61,140 bases of DNA from Pseudomonas sp. HAR-UPW-AIA-41 (GCF_002304225.1 NZ_NSLB01000011.1:1-61140); one strand, 5' to 3'. Shown: positions 17,163 through 25,901, counted from the first letter of the stretch. A program made the numbers and translations. Notes: generated by a model from the sequence alone, not told the origin.

Positions 17163-17181
17163 TTGATCAGAGATGCTGCGG

Positions 17182-17187
17182 AGTATA
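17182..17187 (-). promoter_or_regulatory. dadA promoter -10 candidate
   Basis: TATACT on the minus strand would start transcription about 53 nt upstream of dadA. No consensus -35 is seen, which suits a promoter needing an activator such as the divergent Lrp-type protein. Confidence 0.45.
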
Positions 17188-17277
17188 GGCAGGCCAAAGC
17201 AGTGTTTTTCACTGATTAGAAAGCTATATTTGGCGATAAATCTTGGCAAAACCGCTTATTGCAAAGGCGTATCCACC

Positions 17278-17766
17278 ATGAGAACCCAGCACCAGAGCCG
17301 GCGCGAGCTGGATAAAATCGATCGGAATATCTTACGCATCCTGCAAGACGAAGGACGCATATCGTTCACCGAGTTGGGCGACCGTGTTGGGCTGTCCACC
17401 ACCCCCTGCACCGAGCGCGTGCGCCGGCTGGAGCGCGAGGGCTTCATTCAGGGTTATCACGCCCGGCTCAATCCGCAGTTCCTCAAGGCCGGCCTGCTGG
17501 TGTTCGTCGAAATCAGCCTGGCGGCCAAGTCCGGCGACATCTTCGACGAGTTCCGCCGCGCGGTGCTCAAGCTGCCGCACGTACTGGAATGCCATCTGGT
17601 GTCCGGCGACTTCGATTACCTGGTCAAGGCGCGCATCAGCGAGATGGCCAGCTACCGCAAGCTGCTGGGCGACATCCTGCTACGCCTGCCCCATGTGCGC
17701 GAATCGAAGAGCTACATCGTGATGGAGGAGGTCAAGGAGACCCTCAGCCTGCCCGTCGCCGACTGA
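17278..17766 (+). CDS. dadR: Lrp/AsnC-family regulator of the dad operon
   Basis: A 162-residue leucine-responsive-type regulator with an N-terminal helix-turn-helix (ELDKIDRNILRILQDEGRIS, FTELGDRVGLSTTPCTERVR) and a C-terminal RAM ligand domain (ECHLVSGDFDYLVKARISEM). Lrp of P. aeruginosa (PA5308), also called DadR, activates dadAX in response to alanine. The ATG at 17278 replaces a longer reading frame because it gives the usual Lrp length. It is divergent from dadA with 155 bp between them. Confidence 0.88.
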   Translation: MRTQHQSRRELDKIDRNILRILQDEGRISFTELGDRVGLSTTPCTERVRRLEREGFIQGYHARLNPQFLKAGLLVFVEISLAAKSGDIFDEFRRAVLKLPHVLECHLVSGDFDYLVKARISEMASYRKLLGDILLRLPHVRESKSYIVMEEVKETLSLPVAD

Positions 17767-17767
17767 A

Positions 17768-18121
17768 TCAGACCAGGCGCTGGCGGGTGCTGGCGATTAG
17801 CTGGTGCACCTGACGTTCGACCCGCTCATCAACCGGCACCTCCGGTCCCCGGCCGCGCGGGCAGGGCAGGCGTGGCGTGGTACCGAACAGGCGGCAGATC
17901 AGCGGGCGCTGGTCATACACCTGACAGCCATCCGGGCCGAGGTGCACACAGTTGAGCTCGGCCAGCGCAGCGTCATGCTCGGCCACACTCCTGACCGGCA
18001 GACGCAGCAGCTCCTCGGACGACGCGGTGACCGGCCCGCAGCAGTCATGACAGCCGGGCACACAGGCAAAGCGCGGGATCTGCCGGCGCAGGTCATCGAT
18101 CTTGTCGTCGTTACAACTCAT
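17768..18121 (-). CDS. YkgJ-type cysteine-cluster protein
   Basis: A 117-residue protein with the CxxxCxxCC cluster (FACVPGCHDCCGPV) and further conserved cysteines (LNCVHLGPDGCQVYD, RPLICRLFGTTPRLPCPRG), matching the YkgJ/PF03692 zinc- or iron-chelating family. The function of the family is poorly known. The ATG at 18121 gives the usual N-terminus, although its Shine-Dalgarno is weak. It ends 2 bp after the convergent dadR stop. Confidence 0.8.
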   Translation of the reverse strand: MSCNDDKIDDLRRQIPRFACVPGCHDCCGPVTASSEELLRLPVRSVAEHDAALAELNCVHLGPDGCQVYDQRPLICRLFGTTPRLPCPRGRGPEVPVDERVERQVHQLIASTRQRLV

Positions 18122-18306
18122 CAAGGTTACAACTCGTTGGTATTCCCACGGGCAACAAGGGTAAGGCCTGGCACCAACAAAGTCCGACTTGAACGACAAA
18201 TGAGCAACTGCCTGGTGATTTTTTCGCCATTGCCCCCTTGGCGGACGACGGGGCCGCGCTTATTCTGCCGTTGATTTTTTCACACACAACAATCAGGAAA
18301 TCACAC

Positions 18307-19629
18307 ATGAACGCCCGCGTTCACCCACCGGTGCACAGCACCAACCACGCCCCGTCCTACTACGCCGCCAGCGCCAACCGCCAGCTGCAATACCCGCCTC
18401 TGGGAGGTGAGGTACAGGTCGATGTGTGCGTGATCGGTGGCGGGTTCTCGGGTCTGAACACCGCTATCGAGCTGGCTGAACGTGGTCTTTCCGTTGCACT
18501 GCTGGAAGCGCATCAGATCGGCTGGGGCGCAAGCGGTCGCAATGGCGGCCAGCTGATCCGTGGCGTCGGGCATGGCGTCGAGCAGTTCGAGCCGGTCATA
18601 GGCAAGGACGGCGTGCGCGAACTCAAGCTGATGGGCCTGGAGGCCGTCGAGCTGGTACGCAACCGCGTCGCCAAGTACAACATCGACTGCGACCTGACCT
18701 GGGGCTACTGCGATCTGGCCAACAAGCCGGCGCACTTCGAAGGTTTCCAGGAAGACATGGCCGAACTCATGGCCCTCGGCTACCAGCATGAGATGCGCCT
18801 GGTCCAGCCCGACCGGATGCACGAAGTGGTCGGCTCCGACCGCTATTGCGGTGGCATGATCGACATGGGCTCGGGCCACCTGCACCCGCTCAACCTGGCC
18901 TTGGGCGAAGCCGCCGCCGCTCAGGCGCTGGGCGTGAAGCTGTTCGAGCATTCAGCGGTCACCCGCATCGACTACGGCCCGCAGGTCAAGGTTCATACCG
19001 AGCGCGGCCACGTGCTGGCCAACACCCTGGTGATCGGCTGCAACGCCTACATCAAGGACCTCAACCCGACTCTGGGCGGCAAGGTGCTGCCCGCCGGCAG
19101 CTACGTGATCGCCACTGAGCCACTGGGCGCCGAACGCGCACGCAAGCTGATTCCGCAGAACATGGCCCTGTGCGACCAGCGCGTCGCACTGGACTACTAC
19201 CGCCTGTCCGCCGACCACCGCCTGCTGTTCGGCGGCGCCTGCCATTACTCGGGCCGTGACCCGGCAGACATTGCCGCCTACATGCGACCGAAGATGCTGG
19301 CGGTGTTCCCGGAGCTGGCCGATGTGCGCATCGACTTCCAGTGGGGCGGCATGATCGGCATCGGCGCCAACCGCCTGCCGCAGATCGGCAAACTCAAGGA
19401 CCAACCCAACGTGTTCTATGCCCAGGCCTACTCCGGCCATGGGGTGAACGCCACTCACCTGGCCGGCAAGCTGCTCGGCGAGGCCATCGCCCTGCGCGAA
19501 AGTCGCGGCTTCGAGCTGTTCGCTCAGGTACCGCACATGACCTTCCCCGGCGGCAAATACCTGCGCTCGCCGCTACTGGCCCTGGGCATGGGCTGGTATC
19601 GCCTGAAGGAAGCTGTCGGACTGGCCTGA
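18307..19629 (+). CDS. pauB: FAD-dependent polyamine oxidase (PauB4-like)
   Basis: A 440-residue DAO-family flavoenzyme with an N-terminal Rossmann motif (VDVCVIGGGFSGLNTAIELA) and WGASGRNGGQL, typical of PuuB/PauB gamma-glutamyl-polyamine oxidases. These oxidise the amine of a gamma-glutamylated polyamine to an aldehyde, later handled by KauB/PauC. The ATG at 18307 follows AGGAAA. Position after the Lrp gene matches PA5309 pauB4. The exact polyamine cannot be read from sequence. Confidence 0.87.
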   Translation: MNARVHPPVHSTNHAPSYYAASANRQLQYPPLGGEVQVDVCVIGGGFSGLNTAIELAERGLSVALLEAHQIGWGASGRNGGQLIRGVGHGVEQFEPVIGKDGVRELKLMGLEAVELVRNRVAKYNIDCDLTWGYCDLANKPAHFEGFQEDMAELMALGYQHEMRLVQPDRMHEVVGSDRYCGGMIDMGSGHLHPLNLALGEAAAAQALGVKLFEHSAVTRIDYGPQVKVHTERGHVLANTLVIGCNAYIKDLNPTLGGKVLPAGSYVIATEPLGAERARKLIPQNMALCDQRVALDYYRLSADHRLLFGGACHYSGRDPADIAAYMRPKMLAVFPELADVRIDFQWGGMIGIGANRLPQIGKLKDQPNVFYAQAYSGHGVNATHLAGKLLGEAIALRESRGFELFAQVPHMTFPGGKYLRSPLLALGMGWYRLKEAVGLA

Positions 19630-19636
19630 GCTCCAA

Positions 19637-19663
19637 CCGGCACCGCTACCAGGGCGGTGCCGG
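19637..19663 (+). terminator. hairpin after pauB
   Basis: CCGGCACCGC (19637-19646) pairs perfectly with GCGGTGCCGG (19654-19663) around a 7-nt loop, 8 bp after the pauB stop. There is no T-run, so it may act with Rho or as an mRNA 3' stabiliser. Confidence 0.6.
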
Positions 19664-19675
19664 TATCCACACTTC

Positions 19676-19714
19676 GTTCAGCGTTGGTTCAGCCGGGGTA
19701 CAGCTACCGTTCAG
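19676..19714 (+). promoter_or_regulatory. PhoP box upstream of oprH
   Basis: GTTCAG (19676-19681), five bases and GTTCAG (19687-19692) form the 11-bp-phased direct repeat of a PhoP box. A third GTTCAG (19709-19714) lies exactly 22 bp further, on the same DNA face. The oprH start is 55 bp beyond. PhoP in P. aeruginosa autoregulates oprH-phoP-phoQ under low Mg2+. Confidence 0.75.
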
Positions 19715-19768
19715 TTGCACCCCGGCAACATTGGCTCCGAGTTCAACAACAACCTTCGGAGCTACACC

Positions 19769-20374
19769 ATGAAAAACCAACTGAACAAATTCGCTCTCGC
19801 CACTGCACTGGGCATGGCCACCCTCACCGTTCAGGCTGCCGATAACTTCGTCGGTCTGACCTGGGGCCAGACCGACAACAACATCCAGAAGTCTGGTGCG
19901 CTCAACCGCAACCTCGACAACCCCAATCTGGACAAGGTGATTGACGGTACCGGTACCTGGGGCGTTCGCGCCGGCCAGGCCGATCAGGATGGTCGCTACT
20001 ACGTGACCTACGAAAATCTCTCGGACACCGACAGCGGCTACAAGCTGCGCCAGCAGAACCTGCTCGGCAGCTACGATGTGTTCTTCCCACTGGGCGAAAA
20101 CGGCACCCAGCTTTTCGCCGGTGGTACTCTCGGCCTGGTCAAACTGGAGCAGGAAAGTTCGGGCGCCAAACGTGACAGCGATATCGGCTACGCAGCCGGG
20201 CTGCAGGTCGGTATTCTGCAAAACCTGAATAAAAACGCCTCGATCGAAGCGGGCTACCGCTACCTGCGCACCAACGCCAGCACCGAAATCGCACCACACG
20301 GTGGCAGCAAGCTCGGCTCGCTGGACCTGCACAGCAGCAGCCAGGCCTACCTGGGCGCCAGCTACAAGTTCTGA
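19769..20374 (+). CDS. oprH: outer-membrane protein OprH
   Basis: A 201-residue eight-stranded beta-barrel protein. A signal peptide (residues 1-22, ending TVQAA) precedes DNFVGLTWGQTDNNIQKSG, and the chain ends LHSSSQAYLGASYKF with the terminal Phe of outer-membrane barrels. Both segments closely match P. aeruginosa OprH, which binds lipopolysaccharide and stabilises the outer membrane at low Mg2+. The ATG follows CGGAG. It heads an operon with phoP and phoQ and has a PhoP box in front. Confidence 0.93.
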   Translation: MKNQLNKFALATALGMATLTVQAADNFVGLTWGQTDNNIQKSGALNRNLDNPNLDKVIDGTGTWGVRAGQADQDGRYYVTYENLSDTDSGYKLRQQNLLGSYDVFFPLGENGTQLFAGGTLGLVKLEQESSGAKRDSDIGYAAGLQVGILQNLNKNASIEAGYRYLRTNASTEIAPHGGSKLGSLDLHSSSQAYLGASYKF

Positions 20375-20387
20375 TGAAAACCGCACA

Positions 20388-20409
20388 GGGCCGGGCAACC
20401 GTCCGGCCC
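20388..20409 (+). terminator. stem-loop between oprH and phoP
   Basis: GGGCCGG (20388-20394) and CCGGCCC (20403-20409) form a 7-bp stem with an 8-nt loop and no T-run. It may lower phoP expression relative to oprH or protect the oprH transcript end. Confidence 0.5.
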
Positions 20410-20435
20410 GCCACCAGCAGGCCAGGAGCCACACC

Positions 20436-21113
20436 ATGAAGATACTACTGGTCGAGGACGAAACCCTGCTGCGTCATCACCTGGCAACCCGTCTCGGCGA
20501 ACAGGGCATGGTCGTTGACACAGTCCCAGACGCCGAAGAAGCACTGTACCGCGCGCGGGAATTCCACCACGACCTGGCTATTATCGACCTGGGCCTTCCC
20601 GGCATGAGCGGGCTGGATCTGATTCGTGAGCTGCGCGGTCAGGGCAAGAGCCTGCCAATCCTGATTCTTACCGCACGCGGCAACTGGCAGGACAAAGTCG
20701 AAGGCCTGGCGGCGGGCGCTGATGATTACCTGGTCAAACCCTTTCAGTTCGAGGAACTTGAAGCTCGCCTGCATGCCCTGCTCCGACGCTCCGTCGGCGT
20801 GGTTCAGGCCAATATTTCACTTGGGCCACTGACCCTGGAGCTAAACCGCAAGCAGGCCCTGGTGGACAGTCAGCCGCTGGCACTGACCGCCTTCGAGTAT
20901 CGCATCCTCGAATACCTGATGCTGCACGCCCAGCAGGTTGTTTCCAAAGACCGCCTGATGGAACAGCTATACCCCGATGACGACGAACGTGACCCCAACG
21001 TCATCGAGGTTCTCGTCGGCCGACTGCGACGCAAGCTGGAAACGGCCTGCGCACTGAAACCCATCGACACCATACGCGGCCAGGGCTACCTGTTCACCGA
21101 GCGCTGCCGATGA
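20436..21113 (+). CDS. phoP: response regulator PhoP
   Basis: A 225-residue OmpR-type regulator. The receiver domain (1-115) has the acidic pocket LLVEDE, phospho-acceptor Asp51 in AIIDLGLPG and a conserved Lys in YLVKPF. The C-terminal winged helix includes LTAFEYRILEYLMLHAQQVV and IEVLVGRLRRKLE. It starts after CAGGAG and overlaps phoQ by 4 bp. It controls the low-Mg2+ and cationic-peptide response, including oprH. Confidence 0.93.
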   Translation: MKILLVEDETLLRHHLATRLGEQGMVVDTVPDAEEALYRAREFHHDLAIIDLGLPGMSGLDLIRELRGQGKSLPILILTARGNWQDKVEGLAAGADDYLVKPFQFEELEARLHALLRRSVGVVQANISLGPLTLELNRKQALVDSQPLALTAFEYRILEYLMLHAQQVVSKDRLMEQLYPDDDERDPNVIEVLVGRLRRKLETACALKPIDTIRGQGYLFTERCR

Positions 21114-22441
21114 TCCGCTCCCTGCGCACCCGCCTGACCCTGGGCGCCTCGCTGCTGGCCATCCTGTTCATTCTGGCGCTGCTACCTGTACTGCAAAGCG
21201 CTTTCCGCCTGGCCCTTGAGAATCTTGTCGAGCAACGGCTGGCCGCCGATGCCGCCACGCTCATCTCCGCCGCGCGCATCGAAAACGGTCGCCTGAGCAT
21301 GCCCGAGCGCCTGCCGGATGAAGAGTTCAACCTGCTTGAGTCGCGCCTGCTGGGATTCATCTATGACCGCGACGGCAAACTGCTATGGCGCTCACCCTCA
21401 AGCCGCGATGAGCAAATCGAATACCGGCCGCGCTATGACGGCCAGGGTCACGACTTTGATCGTGTGCTTGATGAGCGCGGCGAAGCCTTCTTCGTCTACG
21501 ACCTGGAAGTCGATCTGCTGCGCGGCCAAGCCGCCGCCTACAGCATCGTTACTCTCCAGCCTGTCGGCGAATACCAGCTGCTGCTCGACGGTCTCGACCG
21601 GCAACTGCACCTATGGCTCGGTGGTGCCCTGCTGGTGTTGCTGAGCCTGCTCTGGCTTGGCCTGACCTGGGGGTTCGCCTCGCTGCGGGCGCTCAGCCGC
21701 GAACTGGACGAGGTGGAAAGCGGTCACCGGCAGCACCTCAGCCGCGAACATCCACAGGAGCTTCTGCGCCTGACCGACTCGCTTAACCACCTGCTCGATG
21801 GCGAACGCCGCCAGCGTGAACGCTACCGAGACTCTCTGGGCGATCTGGCGCACAGCCTGAAAACCCCGCTGGCTGTGCTGCAGGGGGTCGGTGACGGCAT
21901 GACCGACCGCGAACAGGCACAGGTGCTGCAAAGCCAGGTCGAGCGCATGAGCCAACAGGTGGATTACCAGCTGCAACGTGCCAGCCTGCGCAAGAGCGGC
22001 CTGGTGCGCCACCGCGAGCCGCTGGAATCGGTACTCGACACCCTCTGTGCCGCGCTGGACAAAGTCTACCGGGACAAACGCGTTACGCTGACACGTGATA
22101 TTCCGCCTGCGCTGCATGTTCCGATGGAGCGAGGTGCGCTGTTCGAGCTGCTCGGCAACCTGCTGGAAAATGCCTATCGCCTGTGTCTGGGACACATTAG
22201 CGTCAGTGCGCGCGAGGAAGCAGAGGGCTGCGTGCTGGTTGTCGAAGATGATGGCCCCGGCGTGCCACCGGCCCAGCGCGAACGCATCCTGCAGCGCGGG
22301 GAAAGGCTCGATGCCCAGCACCCCGGCCAAGGCATAGGTACCGCTGTGGTAGTGGATATTCTCGAGAGCTACGGTGGCAGCCTGGAGCTGGACGATTCGC
22401 CACTGGGGGGGGCGCGTTTCCGCCTGCGTCTGCCTAGCTAG
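21110..22441 (+). CDS. phoQ: sensor histidine kinase PhoQ
   Basis: A 443-residue inner-membrane kinase. Membrane segments lie near residues 10-30 and 167-190 and flank a periplasmic sensor rich in acidic residues (PDEEFNLLESR, DLEVDLL), in keeping with divalent-cation sensing. The H-box is DLAHSLKTPL with His248, the N-box NLLENAYR, and the ATP lid has VEDDGPGV and GQGIGTAV. ATGA overlap with phoP implies coupled translation. Its TAG stop shares the CTAG at 22438-22441 with the convergent MFS gene. Confidence 0.92.
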   Translation: MIRSLRTRLTLGASLLAILFILALLPVLQSAFRLALENLVEQRLAADAATLISAARIENGRLSMPERLPDEEFNLLESRLLGFIYDRDGKLLWRSPSSRDEQIEYRPRYDGQGHDFDRVLDERGEAFFVYDLEVDLLRGQAAAYSIVTLQPVGEYQLLLDGLDRQLHLWLGGALLVLLSLLWLGLTWGFASLRALSRELDEVESGHRQHLSREHPQELLRLTDSLNHLLDGERRQRERYRDSLGDLAHSLKTPLAVLQGVGDGMTDREQAQVLQSQVERMSQQVDYQLQRASLRKSGLVRHREPLESVLDTLCAALDKVYRDKRVTLTRDIPPALHVPMERGALFELLGNLLENAYRLCLGHISVSAREEAEGCVLVVEDDGPGVPPAQRERILQRGERLDAQHPGQGIGTAVVVDILESYGGSLELDDSPLGGARFRLRLPS

Positions 22442-23586
22442 GTCAACCCGCCCGACTGTCCGGCAAACGGAGGCCGGCGCCAGACCACCAACAGAAAGCC
22501 CAGCGCTCCCAGCGCCAACAACATCGGCAAGGCATGCCCCGTCAGCCACTGGCTGGCAGCACCGGTCAGCAGCGGCCCGAGCAGGCAACCGACACCCCAC
22601 AACTGAGCCACATGCGCGTTGGCACGAACCAGCTCGTCATCACGAAAGCGCTCGCCCAGCAGGATCAGCGCCAGGGTGAAAAGCCCGCCAGCACTGGCGC
22701 CGAACAACACCAGCACCGGCCAGATCGCCATTCCGTGCAACAGCGGCGGAATCGCCAGACTCGACAACAGCAGCACCACGCCGCAGCCGGCAAACAGCAC
22801 ACGACGGGAAATCTGATCAGCCAGCCAGCCGATCGGCAGCTGCAACGCCGCATCACCGACTACCACCACACTGGCCATCAGCAGGGCCTGCTCCTCGCTG
22901 AAACCCTGGCGCAGCCCATAGACCGGCAACAGCGTCAGCACCATGCTCTCGAAGGCGGCAAACAGCACCACCGCCCAGGCAATCGCCGGCAACCGCTGAC
23001 AGAAGCCCAGCAGACCACGCCCAGAAGCGCTCTCGGCATCGACCTTCGGCGCACCGCTGCGGCCAACAAGCAACACCACGCCAAACAGCAGCAGGCCGAC
23101 CCCCGCCCAAAAACCCTGATCCCCCTGCGAACCCAAGGCCGTGAGCAACAGCGGGCCGGACAACTGGCTAAGGGCATAACCGGTGCCATATAGCGCCACC
23201 AGCCGGCCACGCCAGGCATCCGGAGCCAGTTGGTTGATCCAGCTTTCACCGAGGACGAAGACCATGGTCAGGGCCATGCCCAGCAACAGGCGCAGCAACA
23301 CCCATAGCGGATAGCTCGGCAGCAGCGCCAGCAGGGCCACCGACAGCGCCCCGAACAGCAGGCAGGCACGCATCAACTGCGGGGAACCGAAACGGCTGGC
23401 CAGACGGCCGGTGACGCTGGCGCCCAGCAGCACACCCACGGCCGGGGTCGCCGCCATCACGCCAATCGCGAAGCTGCCGTAACCCCAGCTTTCCAACCGT
23501 AGCGACACCAGCGGCAGTGTCAGGCCAAGCGCCAGACCAATGCTGATCACCGCGCCACACACGGCGAAATAGGTACCCCAACGCAT
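22438..23586 (-). CDS. MFS transporter, YcaD-like
   Basis: A 382-residue major facilitator with about 12 hydrophobic segments. Features are LESWGYGSFAIGVMAATPAV in the first repeat and a short acidic intracellular loop (GERFRDDELVRANAHV) in the second half. The start at 23586 places the first membrane helix at residue 5. It ends in the same CTAG as phoQ. In PAO1 a related MFS gene (PA5311) precedes kauB. No substrate can be inferred. Confidence 0.78.
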   Translation of the reverse strand: MRWGTYFAVCGAVISIGLALGLTLPLVSLRLESWGYGSFAIGVMAATPAVGVLLGASVTGRLASRFGSPQLMRACLLFGALSVALLALLPSYPLWVLLRLLLGMALTMVFVLGESWINQLAPDAWRGRLVALYGTGYALSQLSGPLLLTALGSQGDQGFWAGVGLLLFGVVLLVGRSGAPKVDAESASGRGLLGFCQRLPAIAWAVVLFAAFESMVLTLLPVYGLRQGFSEEQALLMASVVVVGDAALQLPIGWLADQISRRVLFAGCGVVLLLSSLAIPPLLHGMAIWPVLVLFGASAGGLFTLALILLGERFRDDELVRANAHVAQLWGVGCLLGPLLTGAASQWLTGHALPMLLALGALGFLLVVWRRPPFAGQSGGLT

Positions 23587-23617
23587 CGCTGACTCCTTGC
23601 GGCTGACGTCAATAGAC

Positions 23618-23652
23618 AACGGCCGGACCCCCTTTCGGGAGCCCGGCCGCAG
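23618..23652 (-). terminator. GC-rich terminator-like stem downstream of kauB
   Basis: CGGCCGG and CCGGCCG arms enclose a second short CCC/GGG pairing. The structure lies between kauB and the MFS gene on the minus strand and lacks a clear T-run. Confidence 0.45.
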
Positions 23653-23707
23653 GCGTGGCCTCAACAGGCCGACCTTGGGAGCGGCCCGGGGCCGCGCCCG
23701 GGTGCGA

Positions 23708-25201
23708 TTACAGCTTGATCCAGGTTGCCTTCAGCTCGGTGTACTTGTCGAAGGCGTGCAGCGACTTATCACGGCCGTTACCCGACTGCTTGAAGCCGCC
23801 AAATGGCGCGGTCATGTCACCGCCGTCGTACTGGTTCACCCACATGCTGCCCACACGAAGCGCCTTGGCCGCCAGATGGGCCTTGGACAGATTGCTGGTC
23901 CAGATGGCTGCCGCCAGGCCGTAAATGCTGTCGTTGGCAATGGCGATAGCTTCCTCGGTGGTGTCAAACGGAATCACAGTCAGCACCGGACCAAAGATTT
24001 CCTCCTTGGCGATACGCATATCGTTGTGCGCGTCGTCGAAGATGGTCGGCTCGACATAGACGCCGCCAGTCTCTTCCAGAGTGCGCTTGCCGCCGCAGAG
24101 CAGCTTGGCATTATCAGCGTGACCGGCTTCGATATAGGACAGCACAGTGTTCAGGTGACCACCATCGACCAGAGCGCCGACCTTGGTTTCCGGGTCCAGG
24201 GCATAACCGGCTTTCCAGCCCTTCATGGCTTCCAGCACCATCGGCATGAACTGGTCTTTGATCGAACGCTCGACCAGCAGACGCGAACCAGCAGTGCACA
24301 TCTCACCCTGGTTGAAGCAGATGGCCGCTGCCGCGGCTTCGGCTGCGTCCTGCAGGTTCGGCGCATCGGCGAAGACGATGTTGGCGCTCTTGCCACCGGC
24401 TTCCAGCCAAACGCGCTTCATGTTGGATTCGCCGGCATAGATCATCAGTTGCTTGGCGATCTTGGTCGAACCGGTGAACACCAGGGTATCGACATCCATG
24501 TGCAGGGCCAGCGCCTTGCCCACGGTGTGACCAAAGCCCGGCAGGATGTTCAGCACGCCGGCCGGGATGCCGGCTTCCAGCGCCAGCTGAGCCATACGAA
24601 TGGCCGTCAGCGGCGACTTCTCGGACGGTTTGACGATCACCGAGTTACCGGTCGCCAGCGCAGGGCCGAGCTTCCAGCAGGTCATGATCATCGGGAAGTT
24701 CCACGGCACGATAGCGGCAACCACGCCAACAGGCTCGCGGGTCACCAGGCCCAGTTCGTTGTGCGGGGTGGCGGCTACTTCGTCGTAGATCTTGTCGATC
24801 GCCTCGCCGCTCCAGCGGATCGCACGCGAGGCGCCCGGCACGTCGACATTCAGGGCATCGCTAATCGGCTTGCCCATATCGAGGGTTTCCAGCAGAGCCA
24901 ACTCCTCGGCATGCGCATCCATCAGATCAGCAAAGCGGATCATGATCTTTTTGCGCTCGACCGGAGTCATGCGCGACCAAACACCTGACTCGAAAGTGGC
25001 GCGGGCATCACGTACGGCGAGTTCGGCGTCGGCTGCATCACAGCTGGCAACCTTTGTCAGGAAGCGCCCATCGACCGGGCTGATGCAGTCGAAGGTCTCG
25101 CCGCTGACAGCATTACAGTGCTCGCCATGGATCAGGGCGCGGCCTTCGATTTTCAGGGCCTTGGCGCGGGCTTCCCAGTCAGCGCGGGTCAGGGTGCTCA
25201 T
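23708..25201 (-). CDS. kauB: aldehyde dehydrogenase for polyamine-derived aldehydes (KauB/PauC)
   Basis: A 497-residue NAD(P)-dependent aldehyde dehydrogenase. The catalytic Cys is in CFNQGEMCTAGSRLLV, the general-base Glu in WLEAGGKSANIV, and the nucleotide loop in VVPWNFPMIM and FTGSTKIAKQLM. KauB/PauC oxidises gamma-glutamyl-aminobutyraldehyde and 4-guanidinobutyraldehyde, the aldehydes made by PauB-type oxidases. Length equals the 497 residues I recall for PA5312. AGAGGAAA precedes the ATG. The transaminase gabT2, its neighbour in PAO1, is not present here. Confidence 0.9.
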   Translation of the reverse strand: MSTLTRADWEARAKALKIEGRALIHGEHCNAVSGETFDCISPVDGRFLTKVASCDAADAELAVRDARATFESGVWSRMTPVERKKIMIRFADLMDAHAEELALLETLDMGKPISDALNVDVPGASRAIRWSGEAIDKIYDEVAATPHNELGLVTREPVGVVAAIVPWNFPMIMTCWKLGPALATGNSVIVKPSEKSPLTAIRMAQLALEAGIPAGVLNILPGFGHTVGKALALHMDVDTLVFTGSTKIAKQLMIYAGESNMKRVWLEAGGKSANIVFADAPNLQDAAEAAAAAICFNQGEMCTAGSRLLVERSIKDQFMPMVLEAMKGWKAGYALDPETKVGALVDGGHLNTVLSYIEAGHADNAKLLCGGKRTLEETGGVYVEPTIFDDAHNDMRIAKEEIFGPVLTVIPFDTTEEAIAIANDSIYGLAAAIWTSNLSKAHLAAKALRVGSMWVNQYDGGDMTAPFGGFKQSGNGRDKSLHAFDKYTELKATWIKL

Positions 25202-25487
25202 GGAGGTTTCCTCTTATTTTGCTGTGGTGGCCGCCCGTGGCGCGCCTGTCAAATATTCTGCAAGCCCATACCAGGCCAATGCTGGCTGCCACCCTAAACC
25301 AGAGGCAGCCGGCATTTCAATATTTTTTACAGAATTAGGATTGAGCGGTTGTCACGTTCGTTTTATTAAACATAGACTGCCCAACGCCCCGCCGTTCACA
25401 CGCCTTCACGTGCGAGCACGCCAGGCACCCGCATAGAACAATCCACAGTCGCGCATACAGCGCCGCAGCTAACCGACGGGAAGCCCC

Positions 25488-25847
25488 ATGAGCATCGAGA
25501 ACATCATCGATTTCGCCAACAGCACCGCCACTCCGGAGCACTACCGCCCGGCACCGGAAAAAGTCCTCAAGGGCGACCCGGCACAGAGCGTGACCAACCA
25601 CTACAGCAGCCCCTGCAGCCAGTTCCACGCCGGCGTCTGGGAAGGCGAGCCCGGCCAGTGGACCATCCGCTACACCGAGCATGAGTACTGCGAGATCCTG
25701 CAGGGCGTTTCGGTGATCCGTGACGAGCAGGGCAATGCCAAGACCGTCCGCGCCGGCGACCGCTTCGTGATTCCAGCCGGCCTGGTCGGCACCTGGGAAG
25801 TGCTGGAGACCTGCCGCAAGGTCTACGTGATGTTCGAGCAGAAGTAA
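25488..25847 (+). CDS. small cupin-domain protein
   Basis: A 119-residue single-cupin protein (Cupin_3-like). The barrel is marked by WTIRYTEHEYCEILQGVSVI and VRAGDRFVIPAGLVGTWEVL. Similar proteins accompany polyamine and amino-acid catabolism genes, and the PAO1 counterpart is PA5314 beside kauB and gabT2. GGGAAG precedes the start. It is divergent from kauB across 286 bp that contain an AT-rich tract (25313-25375) but no recognised operator. Function unknown. Confidence 0.75.
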   Translation: MSIENIIDFANSTATPEHYRPAPEKVLKGDPAQSVTNHYSSPCSQFHAGVWEGEPGQWTIRYTEHEYCEILQGVSVIRDEQGNAKTVRAGDRFVIPAGLVGTWEVLETCRKVYVMFEQK

Positions 25848-25860
25848 GCTGCCATCACGC

Positions 25861-25890
25861 AAAAAGGCCCGCTCAACAGCGGGCCTTTTT
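25861..25890. terminator. bidirectional intrinsic terminator after the cupin gene
   Basis: AAAAAGGCCCGC (25861-25872) pairs perfectly with GCGGGCCTTTTT (25879-25890) around TCAACA. It terminates the cupin gene and backs up rpmG on the other strand. Confidence 0.92.
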
Positions 25891-25901
25891 TCATGGACAA
25901 G

